From Candidatus Nanoarchaeia archaeon (lineage in GTDB: Archaea; Nanobdellota; Nanobdellia; SCGC-AAA011-G17; JAUYJU01), in the NCBI GenBank assembly GCA_030700155.1, contig JAUYJU010000004.1:1-44262 (forward strand): 44,262 bases of DNA, written 5' to 3'. Below are positions 8,522-18,252 of this stretch, one piece after another. The translations under genes and the position numbers were made by a program. Numbering within the stretch: the first letter of the stretch is position 1; each line of letters begins with the position of its first letter. The notes under the pieces are model-generated. The model worked only from the letters and a program-made list of their open reading frames with translations, had not been told where the DNA came from and searched no databases.

Positions 8522-9073
8522 ATGAAAGAGGAAGAAGTTATAAAACAAGTTAAAGAATGTCTAACATTGATAAAAGCTAATCCTTCTAAATTATACAATT
8601 TTTTAAGTGCAACCTTTGGTCTTTTGGATAGATTAAAAAATAAAGAAAAGGTAAAAGTTTTGAAAGGTAAACTTATAGAACTTCAATCGTTAACTGATGA
8701 AAGAAGTATTGTTGTGAAAGTTGAAGAACTTAGTGAATTAATAAAAGGCTTAAATGAGGAAAATAAAAATCCTTATATAAATACTTTCTTAGGTAAACAT
8801 TATGGAGTAAGGAAGTATGAATATTCTCCAAGTTATTTGAAAGATTTAAATAAATATAAAAGTATTTTAAAATATGTAAAAGATGCCGAAGAGAGATTAC
8901 TTACAGATCCACTATATGTTAGTCATCATCATGAAAAAATAGACCATGGACATTATGAAACATATTTACATGCTAGAATTAAACGTAATTTAAGAATAAT
9001 GTATAAATTAAAAAATGGGACTTTAACCTTTTATAGAATAATTACAAAAAATGAATTTGAAGATGCAAAATAA
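8522..9073 (+). CDS. RelE/ParE-like toxin-fold C-terminal domain with N-terminal helical extension
   Basis: C-terminal YSPSYLKDLNKYKSILKYVKDAEERLLTDPLYVSHHHEKIDHGHYETYLHARIKRNLRIMYKLKNGTLTFYRIITKNEFE. Confidence 0.65.
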   Translation: MKEEEVIKQVKECLTLIKANPSKLYNFLSATFGLLDRLKNKEKVKVLKGKLIELQSLTDERSIVVKVEELSELIKGLNEENKNPYINTFLGKHYGVRKYEYSPSYLKDLNKYKSILKYVKDAEERLLTDPLYVSHHHEKIDHGHYETYLHARIKRNLRIMYKLKNGTLTFYRIITKNEFEDAK

Positions 9074-9634
9074 TTATTTAGAAAGACTAATCTGGTTCTT
9101 TAAGAAGCGATATATTTCTTCTGCAGTTAAAGCATTAAATATTCCTTCATCAGGGTAATTACAGTTCCATTGGCAAACTTTTTTTTCATTATGCATATCA
9201 TTATGCCACGGGCCAATAGCCAATCTTACAGCCAAATCACCTGGAGTTTGTGAAAGTTCTGCTAAAAAAAGTCTATGTTTTTGTACCTCTTGTTTTGGAA
9301 TCTTGTAACTGAAATATAATAAATCTCTTTTTTGTAAATGATTTTCATCTGGACCCACAAAATTTTGATTACCTGTGTGAGCATAAGCTTCGATATTACC
9401 TCTAGTATAAGTTAGGTGTTCGTCTTCAATTTCTTCATCCATATACCATCTCTGGTAATCCAATGTGAAATTTGGTCCTTTAACCAAACTATTTGCAGTG
9501 TAATCTTCATCTGGTAAAGGTTTATTTTCTACTGTTAAACCTAAATCTTTTGCCAAATCTTCTAGAATACCTTCTAATATAAACTTAGTTTTAGGAATTA
9601 TAATTTGTGTTGACATTTTTTCCTTTTTTGCCAT
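9074..9634 (-). CDS. Hypothetical protein
   Basis: 186-aa intact ORF, upstream TATA-like ctttataaat. Confidence 0.65.
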   Translation of the reverse strand: MAKKEKMSTQIIIPKTKFILEGILEDLAKDLGLTVENKPLPDEDYTANSLVKGPNFTLDYQRWYMDEEIEDEHLTYTRGNIEAYAHTGNQNFVGPDENHLQKRDLLYFSYKIPKQEVQKHRLFLAELSQTPGDLAVRLAIGPWHNDMHNEKKVCQWNCNYPDEGIFNALTAEEIYRFLKNQISLSK

Positions 9635-9763
9635 AGAAAGCTATAGGCTTTCTTAATATTTAAGCTTAATAGGAATTTCATTTATAAAGCTTTCGCTTCT
9701 AATAAGTAGTGACATTTTAGCTATAAGATAAGTTATTTAAAGCCTTTTTAGAAGATTATATGC

Positions 9764-11431
9764 ATGTACGAACAATTAATAGAGAAAATCAAGGAAATTA
9801 AACCTAGCAAGAATCAGCTGAATCGCTTGAAATGGGATTTATGTAAAGAATTGAACATTTCTAAGGTTCCTACTGATGCTGAGATATTTATGAGTGCTAA
9901 AAAAGAAGACATTCAAGTATTAAGGGGAATTTTACAAACAAAACCAACAAGAACAATTTCTGGAGTTGCGCCTTTAGCTTTATTTTCTATACCGCATAGA
10001 TGTCCTCATGGGAAATGTACTTTTTGTGTTGGAGGAATTGGAAGTCCTTTTGGTGATGTACCTCAAGCTTATACTGGAGGCGGTTCAGCAGTTCGTAGAG
10101 CTATTCGTAATAAATATGACTCTTATTTGCAAGTTTTTAATAGATTAGAACATTATTTTGTTAATGGACATGAGGCTGCTAAAGTTGATATAATCATAAT
10201 GGGTGGAACCTTTCCTGCTTTAGATAAAAACTATCAGGAAGATTTTGTTAAAAATATCTTTAAAGCCATGAATGATTTCTCTGATATATTCTTTGTTGAT
10301 GGGGAATTTGATTATATAAAATTCAGAGAATTCTTTGAGTTACCTGTGAAAGATATTGAAAGCCAGGAAAGAGTAGATAGATTAAATGAGAAGATTATAA
10401 AATTTAAAACTAAATGTAGTTTGGAAGAAGAGAAAAAGAAAAATGAAACCTCTAATATTAAATGTATTGGATTAACCATTGAAACTAAACCTGACTGGGC
10501 GTTATTAGAACATGGGAATTTAATGTTATCACAAGGCTGCACTAGAGTAGAAGTAGGGATACAAAGTGTTTATGATGATGTTTTGAAATTTATGCATAGA
10601 GGGCATACTTTTGAAGATACTAAAAATTCTATAAGGATTTTGAAAGATTTGGGTTTTAAAATTAATACCCACCATATGAATGGTCTTATTGAAGATAGAG
10701 AAAGAGATTTTGAAGGTATGAAGCAAATATTTTCAAATCCTGACTTGAGGCCGGATATGATTAAGATATATCCTTGTTTGGTGTTTAAAGGCACTGGACT
10801 TTATACCTTATGGAAAGAAGGAAAATTCATAGCTCTACCAACAGAAGAAGCAGCAGAGATGATTGCTGATTTCAAAAAATATGTTCCTGAGTATTGCAGA
10901 ATAATGAGAGTACAGAGAGATTTGCCACATTATGAAGTTGAAGGTGGAGTTAAGAAACCTAATTTAAGACAGTATGTAGATAAAGCTGCTAAAAGAAAAG
11001 GAATAAAATGCAGATGCATAAGATGCAGAGAAATTAAACACGCTGCTATAAAAAATCCTGAATTAAAAGTTATGGAGTATGAAGCTTCTAAAGGGAAAGA
11101 ATATTTTATTTCTTTTGAAGAAAATGATAAAATAATTGGATTTTGCAGATTAAGATTCCCTTCACAACTTTTACGTTCAGAGATAACTGAGAAATCTGCT
11201 TTAATCAGAGAATTGCATGTTTATTCTCCTGCCTTAGCTATTGGAAGCAAAGGAGAGTTCTCACAACATAAAGGTTTTGGAAGAAAATTAGTTGAGAAAG
11301 CTGAAGAGATTGCTAAATCCAATGGAAAAGATAAGGTGGTTGTAATTTCTGGTGTTGGTGTTCGTGAATACTATAAAAAATTAGGTTATGATCTAGAAGG
11401 ACCTTATATGGTTAAATCACTTTCTTCTTAA
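9764..11431 (+). CDS. elp3: Elp3-type tRNA uridine(34) modifying radical SAM / GNAT enzyme
   Basis: HRCPHGKCTFCVGG radical SAM cluster, TIETKPDW, and C-terminal GNAT (ALAIGSKGEFSQHKGFGRKLVEKAEEIA). Confidence 0.95.
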   Translation: MYEQLIEKIKEIKPSKNQLNRLKWDLCKELNISKVPTDAEIFMSAKKEDIQVLRGILQTKPTRTISGVAPLALFSIPHRCPHGKCTFCVGGIGSPFGDVPQAYTGGGSAVRRAIRNKYDSYLQVFNRLEHYFVNGHEAAKVDIIIMGGTFPALDKNYQEDFVKNIFKAMNDFSDIFFVDGEFDYIKFREFFELPVKDIESQERVDRLNEKIIKFKTKCSLEEEKKKNETSNIKCIGLTIETKPDWALLEHGNLMLSQGCTRVEVGIQSVYDDVLKFMHRGHTFEDTKNSIRILKDLGFKINTHHMNGLIEDRERDFEGMKQIFSNPDLRPDMIKIYPCLVFKGTGLYTLWKEGKFIALPTEEAAEMIADFKKYVPEYCRIMRVQRDLPHYEVEGGVKKPNLRQYVDKAAKRKGIKCRCIRCREIKHAAIKNPELKVMEYEASKGKEYFISFEENDKIIGFCRLRFPSQLLRSEITEKSALIRELHVYSPALAIGSKGEFSQHKGFGRKLVEKAEEIAKSNGKDKVVVISGVGVREYYKKLGYDLEGPYMVKSLSS

Positions 11432-12769
11432 AATATAAAAACCTGAAATTAACATTAAAGTAACTATTACATTCATTAATGAAAATACTGGGAATTCCTC
11501 TTCTAATATACAAGACTTAGTATTTTCTGGCTCGTATTGAGAATCAGCACAGAAAGAACCTGTTTCTCCAGTAAATACACATGTTCCAATTCTTGTTATT
11601 GTATTTGTTGAAGTGTCACAATCACTCCAGGAGGTTTGTGAACAATCCCATTGCTGCAAACAAGATTTTTGATCTGAAGAACATCCATCTGAATCAATAT
11701 CTGCTAAATCTGTGGTTTGTGGAGTTCCTGGGCATAAATCTGAGCCTGAACAATCTGGGTTTGTTAGTCCTGCATCACAAACACCATCATTATCATCATC
11801 TGAGTCACATGCATCTCCTCCACATGAATATCCTGAACCTGTTACAAAAGGTGAGGCTGAAAAATCACATAAAGCATTTCCTGATGCATCTGCTGGAAAC
11901 CCATCTAAATCATTGTCTTCCTGTTCTGGATTAGAAATAACAGGACAATTATCTCCGCCAATTATTCCATCATCATCCCAATCATAATCTGGATCTACAA
12001 CTAAACATTGTGAATGGAACGGAGGGAATTGTGAATCTTTTTGGTCTGTTACACACTCACAAGTTCCACTAGTACAAACTAAACCTTGCATACATTTATT
12101 CTGATCATCGCAAGTTGCTCCTTTGTCACCACCTGCATCTTCTGGACAATTTGCAGCTGTCTCTCCAGTTTCTAACATTCCATTGCCACAGGCAGTTTCT
12201 TGAGTAGTTGTAGTTGCTGCACCTGAACTACTTACTTCTAATAAATTACTTGGACCATAACTTGTTTGTGAACCTATCTGAGCAAAGAAATAAAATTCTG
12301 GATCACTGCCAACTCCGTCATCAAATGTTCCATCTGCCGACCATGTTGTTGAAGCTTTTCCTGTTGAAGCTATTGTTGCTGATGAAGGATCAGGGGAGTA
12401 ATCATCATCGTTTGTCAAATCACTTTCCCAAATATCAAAAGAAACTGTTTGTCCTGCACAACCAGTTCCTGCTGTTAATTCCAAAGTAACTGATTGGCCG
12501 TTTGAAGCTGAAGTGATTTCTGAACCTGAAGAGTCAAGCCATTTAATTCCTGTAACTTGACAACAATCAGGATCTGTTGTTGAACAAACTCCTGATGAAG
12601 CATACTCAGGACAGATTCCATCAGATTCACCGCAATCATAACATAGACTACCTATTTTAACTCCATTTTTTCCGGTTGCACAATTTCCTGAAGAGTCTAC
12701 TGAATAAGGATCAGCATACACTAATGGAATTGTCAGAATTAACAATAGTACTATATACTCCTTTTTCAT
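11417..12769 (-). CDS. Thrombospondin type 3 repeat-like, Cys-rich surface protein with C-terminal TM
   Basis: Signal peptide, Ca-binding DxDxDG-type stretches (DPDYDWDDDGIIGGDNCPVISNPEQEDNDLDG...CDSDDDNDGVCD), C-terminal hydrophobic segment then RRK. Confidence 0.75.
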   Translation of the reverse strand: MKKEYIVLLLILTIPLVYADPYSVDSSGNCATGKNGVKIGSLCYDCGESDGICPEYASSGVCSTTDPDCCQVTGIKWLDSSGSEITSASNGQSVTLELTAGTGCAGQTVSFDIWESDLTNDDDYSPDPSSATIASTGKASTTWSADGTFDDGVGSDPEFYFFAQIGSQTSYGPSNLLEVSSSGAATTTTQETACGNGMLETGETAANCPEDAGGDKGATCDDQNKCMQGLVCTSGTCECVTDQKDSQFPPFHSQCLVVDPDYDWDDDGIIGGDNCPVISNPEQEDNDLDGFPADASGNALCDFSASPFVTGSGYSCGGDACDSDDDNDGVCDAGLTNPDCSGSDLCPGTPQTTDLADIDSDGCSSDQKSCLQQWDCSQTSWSDCDTSTNTITRIGTCVFTGETGSFCADSQYEPENTKSCILEEEFPVFSLMNVIVTLMLISGFYILRRK

Positions 12770-12847
12770 AAGGTAATAGTAATAGAATTTGTATAAAAAG
12801 GTTATGGTGAGCGAAAAGCTTATAAATTGGGCTTAAGATTATAAGTT

Positions 12848-12960
12848 TGGACGGTCATAGCGGCATGGTTCCACTGGATCTCATTCCGAACTCCAAAGTT
12901 AAACATGCCTGCGTTTCGACTTGTACTGCATTCTAGCGGGAACGTCGATTTGCTGTCCAC
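12848..12960 (+). rRNA. rrf: 5S ribosomal RNA (orphan)
   Basis: ggacggtcatagcggc...ccgaactccaaagttaaacatgcctgcgtttcgacttgtactg...gggaacgtcgatttgctgtcca; terminal stem tggac/gtcca; conserved 5S loop sequences. Confidence 0.88.
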
Positions 12961-12961
12961 C

Positions 12962-14257
12962 CTATTTGTTTTTACCGTTAAAGATTTCTCCAAGAATTAA
13001 GCCTATTGCTGTTAAAAATATACCCCACCCTATCACATATAGCTGGAGATTTAACATCATAAATAAGGAGATTATAAAACCTAAAACTGCCATAACAGAA
13101 CATTTGCCAAAATTACATGGTGATCTGAATCTTCTTTTCTTTTTAGGAAGTTTATATCTTAATCTTATCAAAGACAAATTAACTAATGCGAAAGCTAAAA
13201 ATATTGAAAAATTGGCTATCTCAGCAATAACCTCTATTTTTTTCAAGAATAGAAAAGCAAGAGCTACAACCATCGTAATTATAATTGAAGTTACTGGTGT
13301 TCTTGTTTTAGAATTTACTTTTGATAGAAATTTTAATTTATTTATTTCTTCTCCAAAACCATAGAATGTTCTTGAAGCCATAAGTAAAGTTAGTAATACT
13401 GTATTACCTGTTGATACTAAAGCAATTAAGGTTAAGAATAAACCAGCTCCTGAACCAAGAACATGTTGTGCTACATCTGCTAATGGTGAGCTAGATTGTC
13501 CTAATGTTTCCCAACCTATAACTGAAACTGCAGCTATTGCAACTAATAAATAAATTATACTTGAAATGGCTATTGATAGAAGTAATGCTCTTGGTATTGT
13601 TTTCTCTGGATTTTTTGTTTCCTCTGAAAGTTTTATTACTCCTTCAAAACCTATAAATGCAAAGAAGACTAAGGCTGCTGCATTTAATACTCCTGTAAAA
13701 CCTTTGGCCATATCTAAGTAGTTTACATCACCAATATAAGGTACTGAAATAAAAATAATTAAAAGTAGTCCAGCAACTTCAACAAGTGTAAAAATTACAT
13801 TCAATGATGCAGAATGTTTTATTCCCCTGATATTAACTATTGTGAAGATTATAATTAAAACTGCTGCCGGTAACCATATAGGTACATTACCTATCAACTT
13901 TGCTAAATAACCTGAAAAACCTAGAGCTACTGTAGTACCAGAAGTTATTCCTGCAATAAGGATGCTGTATAAAGCCATAAAACCTAATCTTGAACCTAAA
14001 CCCTGTTTAACATATTCGTATTCGCCAGAATCTTTTGTAAACATAGAGGATAATTCAGCATAGCTAAAACCTGTGAAGATAGCGACTAAAGCAGATATCA
14101 AAAAAGATAACCAAACAGCATTTCCTGCTATGCCTGCTGCAACTCCAATAAGAACATAGATTCCTGCACCAAGAATAACTCCAACGCCTGCTGCAGTTGT
14201 TGTGAATAAACCTAGATCTTTTTTAAGACCTATTTCCTGAATTAACTCTTTTTTCAT
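12962..14257 (-). CDS. APC family amino acid permease
   Basis: Multi-TM, GVGVILGAGIYVLIGVAAGIAG...GFEGVIKLSEETKNPEKTIPRALLLSI. Confidence 0.92.
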   Translation of the reverse strand: MKKELIQEIGLKKDLGLFTTTAAGVGVILGAGIYVLIGVAAGIAGNAVWLSFLISALVAIFTGFSYAELSSMFTKDSGEYEYVKQGLGSRLGFMALYSILIAGITSGTTVALGFSGYLAKLIGNVPIWLPAAVLIIIFTIVNIRGIKHSASLNVIFTLVEVAGLLLIIFISVPYIGDVNYLDMAKGFTGVLNAAALVFFAFIGFEGVIKLSEETKNPEKTIPRALLLSIAISSIIYLLVAIAAVSVIGWETLGQSSSPLADVAQHVLGSGAGLFLTLIALVSTGNTVLLTLLMASRTFYGFGEEINKLKFLSKVNSKTRTPVTSIIITMVVALAFLFLKKIEVIAEIANFSIFLAFALVNLSLIRLRYKLPKKKRRFRSPCNFGKCSVMAVLGFIISLFMMLNLQLYVIGWGIFLTAIGLILGEIFNGKNK

Positions 14258-14295
14258 TGAGAATTAAATTAATTTTTAAGTATATAAAGATTATT

Positions 14296-14904
14296 TTATT
14301 GAGTTTCATTGAGATATTCATCTTGTGCTTCTTTCAAAGCTTCTGCTGTACAAACCTGGGCATATAGTTCTCTATTATATCTTTCTTGTGACTTAACCCA
14401 GCCTAATGGTGAGAAAAAGAAGTTTGCTCTTGTATCTTTGTCTGAACCTGCTTCTCTAAACCCAATCACTTCACGATACTCTGGATAGGTATATAAAAAA
14501 TTGTCTAAATCTATTATTGCTTTTGATCCATAGTAATGGGATTTATTAAGATAATCTCCTGTAACTTCTAAAAATTGTTTTTCTGAACATTTGAAACCAT
14601 CACTTGCAAATCCCACTGGTCCTGCTTTCAAAGCAAGTTCCCAATATAAACTACTTTTCAGCATATTCAACCTAATTTCTTTAATCTGCATTGAGGGTTC
14701 ATCTTTTGCTGTAACTTTTTCTATTTCACCTATCAAATCATTAACTTTACCTAAGGGTAAGGTAGAAACGTTAAGCTCTTCTGTTCTAAAAGAAGTGTCG
14801 TATTTTTTACTTATCTTTTCCATTTGATTGTAAGTAGCCTCTAAATTAGACTGACATCCAACTATAAATACTACTAATAACAATAAATAGATTAATTTCT
14901 TCAT
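14296..14904 (-). CDS. Hypothetical lipoprotein
   Basis: MKKLIYLLLLVVFIVGCQSN signal/lipobox. Confidence 0.7.
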   Translation of the reverse strand: MKKLIYLLLLVVFIVGCQSNLEATYNQMEKISKKYDTSFRTEELNVSTLPLGKVNDLIGEIEKVTAKDEPSMQIKEIRLNMLKSSLYWELALKAGPVGFASDGFKCSEKQFLEVTGDYLNKSHYYGSKAIIDLDNFLYTYPEYREVIGFREAGSDKDTRANFFFSPLGWVKSQERYNRELYAQVCTAEALKEAQDEYLNETQ

Positions 14905-14953
14905 ATTAAGGGGTTACAAAATCTTTTATATTTAAAGTTTATTGTTATGAACT

Positions 14954-15259
14954 ATGCAGAACAAAAAACTTAACAAGGAAATCGCTGTAAACGAGATTAA
15001 AAGGCTGTTTAAATTAGCAGCTGAGGTATTTGAGAAAAACCCTAAAAGAGCTGACAGGTATATTGAAATTGCGGAGAATATTTCTACAAAACTAAAAGTA
15101 AGGATTCCATCAATTTATAGGAAAAGATATTGTAAAAAATGTGGTAGTTTTTTGCTTCCTGGAAAAAATCTTAGGGTAAGAACTAAAAATAAAGCTGCTG
15201 TTTATACCTGCTTGAATTGTGGAAATATAAGAAGATTCATCTTAAAAAAATCTAAGTGA
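14954..15259 (+). CDS. rnp4: Ribonuclease P protein component 4 (Rpr2/Rpp21)
   Basis: Zn ribbon RKRYCKKCGSFLLPGKNLRVRTKNKAAVYTCLNCGNIRR, basic N-terminal helices. Confidence 0.9.
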   Translation: MQNKKLNKEIAVNEIKRLFKLAAEVFEKNPKRADRYIEIAENISTKLKVRIPSIYRKRYCKKCGSFLLPGKNLRVRTKNKAAVYTCLNCGNIRRFILKKSK

Positions 15260-15715
15260 ATTTCTTAAATGTCTTATATAAGGTCTTATTGGATTTGATA
15301 ATTTTGTTGCTCTTTCAGGACAAAGTTCATTGAATATCTTTGGCCACTCATTTTTTATCCAATGTTTTTCTTTTTTCATTGCGTATTCAAAACCACGTTT
15401 TTTTAATTCTTTGTCTACTACTCCTCCTTTATGAGGATGTTTGTATTTTTTAGGCAGGTGTGAAAAGAACCCATGAGCATAATGTGAAATTTCATGAGCA
15501 ATTGTAAGTTTAATTATATCCTCTGGGACCCTTAAATCTTTAAATAGAGAATTAATTGCTATCTCAGTCTTTTTATCTTTCCCAAAAGAAATGTGTCCGA
15601 ATTTATTTTTCCATTTACCCCTATAAGTGATATAAACATTCTTTTTTTCTATTTCTGAAAAAAACAGATTCCATATCTGATCGAACCTATTATCTAACCA
15701 TTCCTGATTTCGCAT
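15242..15715 (-). CDS. SprT/YgjP-like HExxH zinc metalloprotease domain protein
   Basis: LTIAHEISHYAHGF. Confidence 0.7.
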   Translation of the reverse strand: MRNQEWLDNRFDQIWNLFFSEIEKKNVYITYRGKWKNKFGHISFGKDKKTEIAINSLFKDLRVPEDIIKLTIAHEISHYAHGFFSHLPKKYKHPHKGGVVDKELKKRGFEYAMKKEKHWIKNEWPKIFNELCPERATKLSNPIRPYIRHLRNSLRFF

Positions 15716-15755
15716 AAAGAATTAGGTTTAGTGATGATATAAATTAGTTTCTATA

Positions 15756-16307
15756 TTATGGGGTAATGCCATACAATAAATTACTTAAACGCTTTTTATT
15801 ATAAACAGTCTTATCTACTAATTCGTTAATCCTTTCCAAAAAATAATTTACAAATCTTGGGTTTTCCTGCTTAAAATTAAAGGCGATTCTTAAAATATCA
15901 CTATTATTTGGTTTATTACAAGTTTGAAGGTATTTTTCATATCTGGCTAATTCCTCATTAAGTTCTCTGACGCTTAATAGTTCTACTCGTTTCTTAGTTA
16001 ATTCTCCAGTTACCCTATTACCTAAATATTTAGCCTCGTTTAATATCTCTTCCAGGGGATTAATATAAATAAAACCGAATATTATTTTTTGTTGAGGATT
16101 TAGTAGATTGTAGAATCTTTTATGTGCTTCTGGAACTTCAAAAAAATCTGCAGATGTTGTCAAATATCTTAGCTTTCTCTTTGAGCCATTAGGGTAGTCA
16201 CTATTTCCTTTAAGTCTTTCTACTCTTTCGCTATTACGGAATGCTTTTCTTCTTGTTTTTCCTTTTTTTGGAATGCTATCAAAGTCGCCCATGTTCTTAT
16301 TCCTCAC
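15756..16307 (-). CDS. Hypothetical protein, paralogous to 16348..16839 (start may be MGDFDS)
   Basis: Shared MGD...basic N-terminus and VPEAHKRFYNLLNPQQKIIFGF... pattern with neighbour. Confidence 0.6.
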   Translation of the reverse strand: MRNKNMGDFDSIPKKGKTRRKAFRNSERVERLKGNSDYPNGSKRKLRYLTTSADFFEVPEAHKRFYNLLNPQQKIIFGFIYINPLEEILNEAKYLGNRVTGELTKKRVELLSVRELNEELARYEKYLQTCNKPNNSDILRIAFNFKQENPRFVNYFLERINELVDKTVYNKKRLSNLLYGITP

Positions 16308-16347
16308 GTAACACCCCTTATAAATTTAAAATCTAGAAAACTGGTTT

Positions 16348-16839
16348 TTAAAAGTTTCTATTCTCTATTTGCCCTATCAAACTTTCTGCATCCTCTTTAA
16401 GTTCTTCAAGCTTTTCAGAATCATATCCTCCAGAACTAATATTTCTTTTTAGTGCTGGTTTTTCTGTTACCTCATCTAACAAAAAAACATACCTTACAAT
16501 GTGTTGATATAAACTAAAAAGCAATTCTTCATTTCTTAACTCCTTAGCATCTGTAAATATTGATTTCATTAAAGGGATCTCTTCAATTAAGGTAGCCAAT
16601 GGAGACTGATATTTTAGATTTCTTCCACCTAACCTTGAAAAGAATTTTTGCTGACGTTCAGATAAATTATGATAAAAAGCATAAAATTTTTTATAAACTT
16701 CTCTTACAGGCTCAGTTTTTGGGGTTTCTTTTATTTTTTTTTCAAGATTCTCTCCTCTTTCAAAGGGTCTATAAGCACGTTGGCTCTTTCTAGAAATACC
16801 ATTAGGATTATTTCCTTTTGCGAATCTGTAATCTCCCAT
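16348..16839 (-). CDS. Hypothetical protein, paralogous to 15756..16307
   Basis: VREVYKKFYAFYHNLSERQQKFFSRL...SPLATLIEEIPLM aligns with neighbour. Confidence 0.6.
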   Translation of the reverse strand: MGDYRFAKGNNPNGISRKSQRAYRPFERGENLEKKIKETPKTEPVREVYKKFYAFYHNLSERQQKFFSRLGGRNLKYQSPLATLIEEIPLMKSIFTDAKELRNEELLFSLYQHIVRYVFLLDEVTEKPALKRNISSGGYDSEKLEELKEDAESLIGQIENRNF

Positions 16840-16880
16840 GTTGCATAAATCTCACTATTAATTAAAATTTAAAAATAAAA

Positions 16881-17078
16881 TTAACTCTTCCTGAACTTAG
16901 CTACAGTTTCTGCTAAGTCTACGTGTCCTAAAAATAAAGCTCTGCAGCAGTATCTTTTTAATCCTAATTCATCCAAAGCTTGTTTCTTGTCTGTTCCAGC
17001 TGCAACTTTCTCATTATATTTCTCCCATAATTGAGCAACTGGCTTGCTGCATCCGAAACATCTTACTGGTATAATCAT
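16881..17078 (-). CDS. rpoN: DNA-directed RNA polymerase subunit N
   Basis: MIIPVRCFGCSKPVAQLWEKY...RYCCRALFLGHVDL. Confidence 0.96.
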   Translation of the reverse strand: MIIPVRCFGCSKPVAQLWEKYNEKVAAGTDKKQALDELGLKRYCCRALFLGHVDLAETVAKFRKS

Positions 17079-17093
17079 TTTTTATCCTCCAAA

Positions 17094-17492
17094 CTAACGG
17101 TATGACTTCTGACGTTTAGCACGTGCTTTGGACCTATTAGGTTTTCTTGTCTCTCTTCTTCTTACGTCAGCGACTAGCAAATGCCTGTCATATGTTAAAA
17201 AATCCTGTTTTAGTTTTTTGCTTCCTGTTGCTTGAACTAAAGCTTTAGCAATTGTTAAACGAGCAGCTTCAGCTTGACTATGCCAGCCTCCTCCTTTAAC
17301 ATGAACATGAATATCATATTGCTTGGATAAATCTCCAGCAATAATTAACGGTTCTTGTACAAATAATCTTGCAAGTGGATTTCCATAATCTTCAACTGGA
17401 ACGCTATTAATTCTAATTATGCCTGATCCTTCTCTGCAAGAAGCACGAGCTATTGCTCTCTTTCTCTTTCCAGACACTACCAAAGCTTTCAT
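17094..17492 (-). CDS. rps9: 30S ribosomal protein S9 (uS9)
   Basis: C-terminal KPNRSKARAKRQKSYR, VKGGGWHSQAEAARLTIAKAL. Confidence 0.96.
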   Translation of the reverse strand: MKALVVSGKRKRAIARASCREGSGIIRINSVPVEDYGNPLARLFVQEPLIIAGDLSKQYDIHVHVKGGGWHSQAEAARLTIAKALVQATGSKKLKQDFLTYDRHLLVADVRRRETRKPNRSKARAKRQKSYR

Positions 17493-17908
17493 TGTTTGCC
17501 TCTTAATTCAAGACTTAATTGTTCCAAATTAAGATATTTATAATTCGGAAGCTTATTAGCATTAGCTTTTTCTATAGTTTCAAATTTCTTTCCTTGCAAC
17601 TCAGCAGGAATCCCTATATAACATTTTAATCTTTTGAAAGCTTCTTTTCCACGTGAATTCTTCCATGGGATCATTCCACGTATAGCTCTTTTTAAAATTA
17701 GATCTTCTCTTCTTGGGTAAAATGGTCCTGCATAAGGGTGTCCACGTTCTACTTTTTCCTTATATCTTTCAACAATTCTCTTTCTTGGTCCTGAAATTAT
17801 TGCTTTTTCAGAGTTAACTATACTAACTTCTTCTCCGTGTAAAATCTGCTTTGAAACGTAAGTTGCAATTCTTCCTATTAACAAATGTGTTGCATCTATG
17901 ATTATCAT
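17489..17908 (-). CDS. rpl13: 50S ribosomal protein L13 (uL13)
   Basis: IDATHLLIGRIATYVSKQILHGEEVSIVNSEKAIISG. Confidence 0.96.
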   Translation of the reverse strand: MIIIDATHLLIGRIATYVSKQILHGEEVSIVNSEKAIISGPRKRIVERYKEKVERGHPYAGPFYPRREDLILKRAIRGMIPWKNSRGKEAFKRLKCYIGIPAELQGKKFETIEKANANKLPNYKYLNLEQLSLELRGKQ

Positions 17909-18252
17909 CCTAAAATCCTCACTCCCTTGCCTTTAGGGTTGTCTTTCATTAATTGTCTTATTGTCATTGCATCTAATTTTTCGCTTGCAGATCTTGAAAA
18001 TTTAAAAGCTGCAACTTTTAATTTATGATTTATTTCTCCTGAACCTAAAACCTTTCCAGGAACAATAACGGTTTCGTTAGCTTTTGTGTATCTGCCTAAT
18101 CTATCTAAATTAACTTCTCTTCTCTTTCTTGTTGGACTTTCTAAATCTTCGGCTATTCTTTTCCATATTTTTACTTTCTGATCTAATGAAAGTTTCTTCA
18201 AATCATGAATTAAGTTCACTAAATTTGGATTATCTGATCCTGTTCTTTTCAT
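17905..18252 (-). CDS. rpl18e: 50S ribosomal protein L18e (eL18)
   Basis: RREVNLDRLGRYTKANETVIVPGKVLGSGEINHKLKVAAFKFS. Confidence 0.94.
   Translation of the reverse strand: MKRTGSDNPNLVNLIHDLKKLSLDQKVKIWKRIAEDLESPTRKRREVNLDRLGRYTKANETVIVPGKVLGSGEINHKLKVAAFKFSRSASEKLDAMTIRQLMKDNPKGKGVRILG

Noticed and set aside
10312-10794. Three minus-strand ORFs inside elp3
   Set aside because: Antisense to a clearly conserved enzyme
11581-12489. Plus-strand ORFs opposite the TSP3-like protein
   Set aside because: His/Leu- and Ser/Pro-rich shadow ORFs of an Asp/Cys-rich gene
12921-13364. Plus-strand ORF of 147 aa
   Set aside because: Overlaps 5S rRNA and antisense to the permease
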